From JAVDCA01 sp035293985 (GTDB lineage: Bacteria; Pseudomonadota; Alphaproteobacteria; Rhizobiales; Xanthobacteraceae), in NCBI GenBank assembly GCA_035293985.1, contig DATGLS010000036.1, positions 4,728-68,727 of the forward strand: DNA of 64,000 nt. Reading direction: 5' to 3'. Every line of letters begins with the position of its first letter. Within the stretch, counting starts at the first letter, position 1. This document shows, in pieces, positions 60,801 to 64,000 of the stretch. Under the pieces are notes generated by a model, which was given only the letters and a program-made list of their open reading frames with translations, had not been told where the DNA came from and searched no databases. The position numbers were made by a program, and so were the translations under genes.

Positions 60801-63114
60801 GGCCGTTGAACAGCGGCTTGACGCCGATCATGGCGGCGCTCGGGCGCACCGGCAGGGTGAGCTTGCGCTCGACCGCGCGGCCGCCCGCTTCCGCCATGCG
60901 CACCGTCACGGTCGCCTGCAGCGGCTGGGTCGTCTGCGGCAGCTTGTCCACCGCGACCTGGAAGGTCGCGTGGCCCTTGTCGTCGGTCGCCGGCAGGTCG
61001 GCGAGCGGCGCCTGCGTGGTGCGCGCCTCCTTGTCGGCGTCCTCGTCCGGCGGCGTGCCGAACTGGTAGCCCGCAAAGCCCGGGCGCTCGCTCACGGCCT
61101 TGACGGTCACCTCGCCCTCGAGGTCGAGCGCCGAGGCCGGCGCGCCGTAGAGGAAGCGGCCGTCGACCGTCACGTCGACCGGCGCATTCTTGGCGATGTC
61201 GGTCGCCTGGCTCTTGAGGTCGAACTCGATGCGGTCCGGCACATAGTCCTCGACCAGGAACGAGGTCTCGCCGACCGGCGCCCCTTTCGGATCCGTATAG
61301 GCCGCGACGTGCCAGGTGCCGGTCGAGGCGGTCGTCGTGATGCCGACGTCGAGGTTGTGGCCGCCGACGCCCTGGTCGGCGACGGTGGCGCGGCGATATT
61401 CGACGCCGTCCGGCCGCTCGACCACGAGGGTGAGCGGCACGCCGGTCGCCGCGATGCCCTGGCGGTCGCGCAACAGCGACGTGATGTGCACGACCTCGCC
61501 GGTGCGGTAGACGCCGCGCTCGGTGTAGACGAACGCGTCGAGCCCGGCCGGCACCGCGCGCCCGTTGACGCCGCGGTCGCTGAGATCGAACGCCGGCCCC
61601 TTCAGGCTCAGGAAGGCGAAATCGTTCACCGCCGCGTCGGCCGCGACCAGCAGCGCCGGCGCCATGCCGCCCTCGCCCCGGGTCAAGCCCGGCTCGAACA
61701 CGGCGGCGCCGCTCGCGTCGGTCTTGCGCACCGCCAGCACCTCGTTGTTGCGGGCGATCAGCTTCACCTCGATGCCGGCGCGCGCGTCGGTCGAGGCGAG
61801 CGAGTGCACGAAGGCGTGCACGCCGTCGCTGCCCGAATAGGCCGTGACGCCGAGATCCGAGACGACGAACCACTGGGTCGCCAGATCCTCGTAGTCGTCG
61901 TTCGCCTTGTTGCGGGCGGGCTCCGCCGTCATCACGTAGACGCCGGGCGCGAGCGTGCCGACCGCCTGGTCGACCGGAAACGCCGTGGTGATGTCGGCGT
62001 TGAGCTTGTTCTCGACCTTGAGCTCGCCCTTCCATACCTTGCTGCCCTGGGTGTCGGCGAGGTGGGTGAGCTGGTTGCGGTTGAGCGTGTGCTGGAAATC
62101 GGCGTCGCGGTAGCTGCCGGAGAAGAGCGTGTCGATCAGGTTGCGGTCGCCGATGCGGTAGATCTCGACCGCGACCGCGTCCGTATTGACGCTCACCACC
62201 GGAATGCCGCGCTGGCCGGTGCGCGGCAGCACATAGGCCTTGCTGGCAAAGTGCACGAACGGCTTGCGGTCGCGCACATAGATCGAGAAATCGGCCGACT
62301 TGGTCAGCGTCTCGGCGACCGCCGACGGCAGGCCGGCGCGCAGCGTGATCTGGTAGCGCTCGCCGTGCTTCAAGCCTTCGACGCAGAGCTGCTTGTCGTC
62401 GGCCGAGAGCGCCGGCTTGTCCTGGCCGGCGACCGCGATGAAGGGCGAGAAGTCGGTGCGGCGGCTGAGCAGGTTCTCGGAGAACTGGAAGCACGCGCGC
62501 GGCGAGGCCGAGTCGGCGTCCACCGTGTAGTCGAGCAGGCGGAAGCCGTGCTCGTCGCGCATGTGCTCGTAGTTGGCGCGCACGCGGCCGTCCTCGTGCA
62601 GCTCGAGCGCGTAGCGCAGCGCATCGAGCGCCGGCCGCCAGATTTTTCGGTCCTCGAAGGTGCCGCTGAGAATGAGCAGCGCCTCCGCGGCCTCGCCCGG
62701 GTCCTTGGTGCGCTGGTACGCGATATACGCCGCCGCGGCGGCGCGCTCATAGAGGTTGAGCTTCTCCGTGTCGTTGGCGGGCCAGATCCGGCGGATGGCG
62801 TGCGCGAGGCGCAGCCAGTCGGCGGTATTTTGCGGATCGAGCGTGACCGCCTGCCCGAGCGCCGCGAGCGCGGCGCGGTAATCGTTGCGGCCGAACGCAT
62901 CGTCCGCCTGGCGCTCCAGCGCCGCCAGCGGCTTCGCGATCGTGCCGGCGTCCTGCTTGATCTGCCCCTCGAGCCGGATCGCGGCGTCGGCGAGGTCGTC
63001 GCGCTGGAAGGGTTTCGGGAATGGCGCAGGTGATGTGGTGGCGGCCGAGACGAGGGGAACCAGCAAAAGCGACAACAGCGCGGCCAGCAGGCCGGCGCGC
63101 AAGATCGCAACCAT
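57853..63114 (-). CDS. bacterial alpha-2-macroglobulin with thioester motif
   Basis: This 1753-residue periplasmic protein is a bacterial alpha-2-macroglobulin (YfhM-like protease trap that works with PBP1C in envelope repair). It has a signal peptide (about 1-24, SAATT) without a lipobox Cys, so it seems soluble or peripheral rather than a lipoprotein; a short TPR-like part (about 70-160), a series of MG domains, the bait region, and the thioester CSEQ at Cys1304-Gln1307 in YPFGCSEQITS, followed by the TED alpha-toroid (RQGSDGSFGLW near 1349) and the receptor-binding-like C-terminus. GGAGGGAGG precedes the ATG. It is the first gene of the macroglobulin-pbpC unit. Confidence 0.95.
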   Translation of the reverse strand: MVAILRAGLLAALLSLLLVPLVSAATTSPAPFPKPFQRDDLADAAIRLEGQIKQDAGTIAKPLAALERQADDAFGRNDYRAALAALGQAVTLDPQNTADWLRLAHAIRRIWPANDTEKLNLYERAAAAAYIAYQRTKDPGEAAEALLILSGTFEDRKIWRPALDALRYALELHEDGRVRANYEHMRDEHGFRLLDYTVDADSASPRACFQFSENLLSRRTDFSPFIAVAGQDKPALSADDKQLCVEGLKHGERYQITLRAGLPSAVAETLTKSADFSIYVRDRKPFVHFASKAYVLPRTGQRGIPVVSVNTDAVAVEIYRIGDRNLIDTLFSGSYRDADFQHTLNRNQLTHLADTQGSKVWKGELKVENKLNADITTAFPVDQAVGTLAPGVYVMTAEPARNKANDDYEDLATQWFVVSDLGVTAYSGSDGVHAFVHSLASTDARAGIEVKLIARNNEVLAVRKTDASGAAVFEPGLTRGEGGMAPALLVAADAAVNDFAFLSLKGPAFDLSDRGVNGRAVPAGLDAFVYTERGVYRTGEVVHITSLLRDRQGIAATGVPLTLVVERPDGVEYRRATVADQGVGGHNLDVGITTTASTGTWHVAAYTDPKGAPVGETSFLVEDYVPDRIEFDLKSQATDIAKNAPVDVTVDGRFLYGAPASALDLEGEVTVKAVSERPGFAGYQFGTPPDEDADKEARTTQAPLADLPATDDKGHATFQVAVDKLPQTTQPLQATVTVRMAEAGGRAVERKLTLPVRPSAAMIGVKPLFNGRSLGEGDTASFDVVMASPDGKTVARKLHYELFSIETRYQWYKQDNAWQWEPVKATKRVADGDIDVAADKPGRIAAPLVSWGRYRLEVSTGEPDGPMTTFAFTSGWYSDATADTPDMLEIALDKPDYKVGDTMTVAVTARTAGRLMLNIVGDRLISSTTQEVKLGSNQIHVPVGADWGNGGYVVATLLRPLDVAAKRMPGRAIGVQWFSVDRKGKTLAVDMKVPSLIRPNSTLKVPLHLAGLAGQDARVVVAAVDVGILNLTNYKPPAPDEFYLGQRRLTADIRDLYGQLLDGMQGNVGQLRTGGDGGANLLQAAPPTQPPLALYSGIVTVGADGNAEVSFDIGDFAGTVRVMAVAWSKDQVGRAVGDVIVRDPVVVTATLPRFILTGDKASLHLDVDNVDGAAGDYRVAIETDGPVAAVGGAQTLHLAEKQRTQLTVPITASGAGIANVKVNLAGPKDFALTRSYKLPAHPATQILVRRSVRPIAKGESITLTHDLFADLVPGTGAVSISVGPSTALDAATILKALDRYPFGCSEQITSRALPLLYANELAAQSHLAMDSELDQRIRDAIDRLLARQGSDGSFGLWAAGGDDAWLDAYVTDFLTRAREHHFAVPDVAFKMALDRLRNYVANLGDVSKNGGRELAYALYVLARNGAAPIGDLRYLADTKLSDIATPLAKAQIAAALGLMGDKARADRVYAAAVDSILMPTRFEWARPDYGSTLRDSAAVVTLAAEGGAPQATIMHAVARVEAARAISTYTSTQEDAWMVLAALALDRGSHVALAVNGEARTKPLYRTYRAADLAREDVKVADTGDVDLKAVVSVSGAPVTPEPPAEKGFKIERQYFTLEGEEVDASKVPQNTRLVVVLKVTEPDPHYGRVIVADYLPAGFEIDNPKLVSSGDTGALSWIEAAAEPVNAEFRDDHFAAAFDRTEKSNAVFSVAYVVRAVSPGQYVLPQAYVEDMYRPDRFGRTATGHLEVTSAK

Positions 63115-63489
63115 CGAAAGCCTCCCTCCCGGGCAGAGCCGGGGACGTGCAATCCATCCACCCTGCCCTCCAGGCTGGAAGGCAAACGTGACCTAGTCGT
63201 GACCGGGGGGTGCGTCGGGGCCGGCGCGCCGTGATTCGGAGGACGACGTGGGCCGCAGTAGAAGCAGGCGGCGGACGGGGCGTGAAGAAGCAGGGTTGGC
63301 AATTCACGGGACGCGGGCGGACAGGGTGCGGACAAGTGCGCACAAGGCCGGCGGAGTTGTGCGGAGTGGCTGGGCGCCGGCGGATATGCCGGAACGGAAC
63401 GAGGGGGCGCGGCCGCGACGAGCCAAGGCGGCGGCGAGCGTTGCCGGCGAATTCTGCTATAAGACGGCCGGCCGCGCGTCGGCCCGGTC
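63115..63489. other. intergenic region before tRNA-Arg
   Basis: This 375-base stretch lies between the macroglobulin start and tRNA-Arg, divergent, so it should hold both promoters. A TATAAG element at 63458-63463 stands about 27 bases before the tRNA and could be its -10 box; no good -35 box is at 17 bases. Arg-rich open frames on both strands are without family resemblance. Confidence 0.4.
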
Positions 63490-63565
63490 GGCCCCGTAGC
63501 TCAGGGGATAGAGCAGCAGCCTTCTAAGCTGAAGGTCCCTGGTTCGAATCCAGGCGGGGTCGCCA
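63490..63565 (+). tRNA. tRNA-Arg (anticodon TCT)
   Basis: The 76-base gene folds as a full cloverleaf: acceptor GGCCCCG with CGGGGTC (one G-T pair), D stem GCTC/GAGC, anticodon loop CTTCTAA with anticodon TCT reading AGA, T stem CCTGG/CCAGG with TTCGAAT loop, discriminator G and encoded CCA (63563-63565). The first pair of the anticodon stem (27-43) is a G-A mismatch. AGA is a rare codon in such GC-rich genomes, and tRNA-Arg genes are frequent integration sites for islands. Confidence 0.97.
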
Positions 63566-63688
63566 ATTGAATCAGGTCCAGTCCGGGCGTCCGTGGACGG
63601 CGACGGGAAGACGCACCACCCAGGGTTGGCATTTACCCCGGGTTTCTGGAAAGATGAACCGGTCGCAGGTCCGCGACATCTGCCGATC

Positions 63689-64000
63689 GTGCGTGCGGTG
63701 AAGCGAGCAAAGCCACAGGCGCAGACCAAGGGGACGTCGGGCGTTCAGCTAGTCGGCACGAACCCGTGGGCGGCGACGCGGTCTGGTGGGCCCCCGTATC
63801 ACGTGCGTTCGCCCGACGGGAAGGCCGAGCAGCGGATCGAGCTTGCCGACGCCCCACTCGGACAGGGCGCGACCGCCACGGTCTTTACGGTCCTCTCCGC
63901 TCAATTTCGCGGGCACGTCGCCAAGATCTATCGCAAGCCCGCCGACCTCTCGGTCGCCAAGATCGAGGCAATGATCGCCAATCCGCCGCAGCGGCTAGTG
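63689..64000 (+). CDS. protein kinase-like gene, YegI type, partial at window edge
   Basis: An open frame without stop runs from the tRNA to the window end. From GTG 63689 (alternatives 63698 and 63593) it reads about 104 residues: a basic start VRAVKRAKPQ, then a Gly-rich ATP loop LADAPLGQGATATVF, and VAKIYRKPAD with the VAxK-type lysine, followed by KIEAMIANPPQR. This resembles the YegI/TerY-associated kinase-like proteins with helix-hairpin-helix C-termini, usually encoded with VWA and PP2C-type proteins. The rest of the gene lies outside the window, so the family call is tentative. It begins about 120 bases after the tRNA. Confidence 0.6.
   Translation, partial: MRAVKRAKPQAQTKGTSGVQLVGTNPWAATRSGGPPYHVRSPDGKAEQRIELADAPLGQGATATVFTVLSAQFRGHVAKIYRKPADLSVAKIEAMIANPPQRLV

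Noticed and set aside
57877..63033. A continuous open frame of more than 1,700 codons on the plus strand opposite the macroglobulin gene
   Set aside because: It is a mirror frame caused by the G/C third-position bias of the real gene; the product is Arg/Gly/Asp/His-rich with no family features.
63210..63527. Arg-rich frame reaching into the tRNA gene
   Set aside because: It overlaps tRNA-Arg on the same strand and has no recognisable features.

Overview
The window looks like chromosomal DNA of a GC-rich alphaproteobacterium of the order Hyphomicrobiales, in the Bradyrhizobium / Rhodopseudomonas / Xanthobacteraceae neighbourhood. The evidence is a complete hopanoid (hpn) locus, an aapJQMP amino-acid transporter, a rhizobial Omp2-type porin, strong G/C preference at third codon positions, a CtrA-type box upstream of the min genes, and short palindromic repeats of kinds I recall as common in bradyrhizobial genomes. 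No rRNA, CRISPR array, insertion sequence or integrase was seen.

Layout. 0-4 kb: a DUF5681 protein, the minCDE division-site operon, and a secreted DUF2147 protein. 4-17.5 kb: hopanoid core: hpnN on the minus strand, hpnH on the plus strand, the tightly overlapping minus-strand operon hpnB-C-D-E-shc-hpnG, and plus-strand hpnA and ispA. 17.5-25.5 kb: an apparent insert in the hopanoid locus with a UbiD-type decarboxylase, an orphan molybdenum hydroxylase large subunit, a TTT/Bug solute receptor, an MFS exporter and a serine hydrolase. 25.6-29 kb: hpnI-J-K, which convert bacteriohopanetetrol to its glucosamine and cyclitol-ether forms. 29-34.7 kb: patatin-like lipase, dienelactone hydrolase, beta-propeller protein, Fe-S protein, and a ChrR-like protein that has lost its metal ligands. 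35-39 kb: a sulfur module (cysteine synthase, AlaX-type editing protein, mercaptopyruvate sulfurtransferase, persulfide dioxygenase-rhodanese fusion). 39-48.4 kb: aapPMQJ, a porin, a second aapJ-like receptor and cystathionine beta-lyase. 48.6-55.6 kb: TPR/glycosyltransferase protein, a LpxO/AspH-like hydroxylase, and a four-gene lipid-A-remodelling operon. 55.7-63.1 kb: pbpC and a thioester-containing alpha-2-macroglobulin. 63.5 kb to the end: tRNA-Arg(TCT) followed by the start of a YegI-like protein-kinase gene.

How it fits together. IspA makes farnesyl diphosphate; HpnD, HpnC and HpnE make squalene; Shc cyclises it; HpnH adds adenosine and HpnG removes adenine; HpnI, HpnK and HpnJ decorate the side chain; HpnN moves hopanoids to the outer membrane. 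The lipid-A genes, porin, PBP1C/macroglobulin pair and hopanoids give the window a strong cell-envelope theme.

Points most worth following up: the CtrA box before minC; a probable CTG start for hpnK; the hpnG/hpnH antisense overlap; REP-like palindromes that form the coding N-terminus of pbpC; the degenerate ChrR-like protein; the duplicated aapJ flanking the porin; and the kinase gene beside tRNA-Arg at the right edge, which may be the border of a genomic island.
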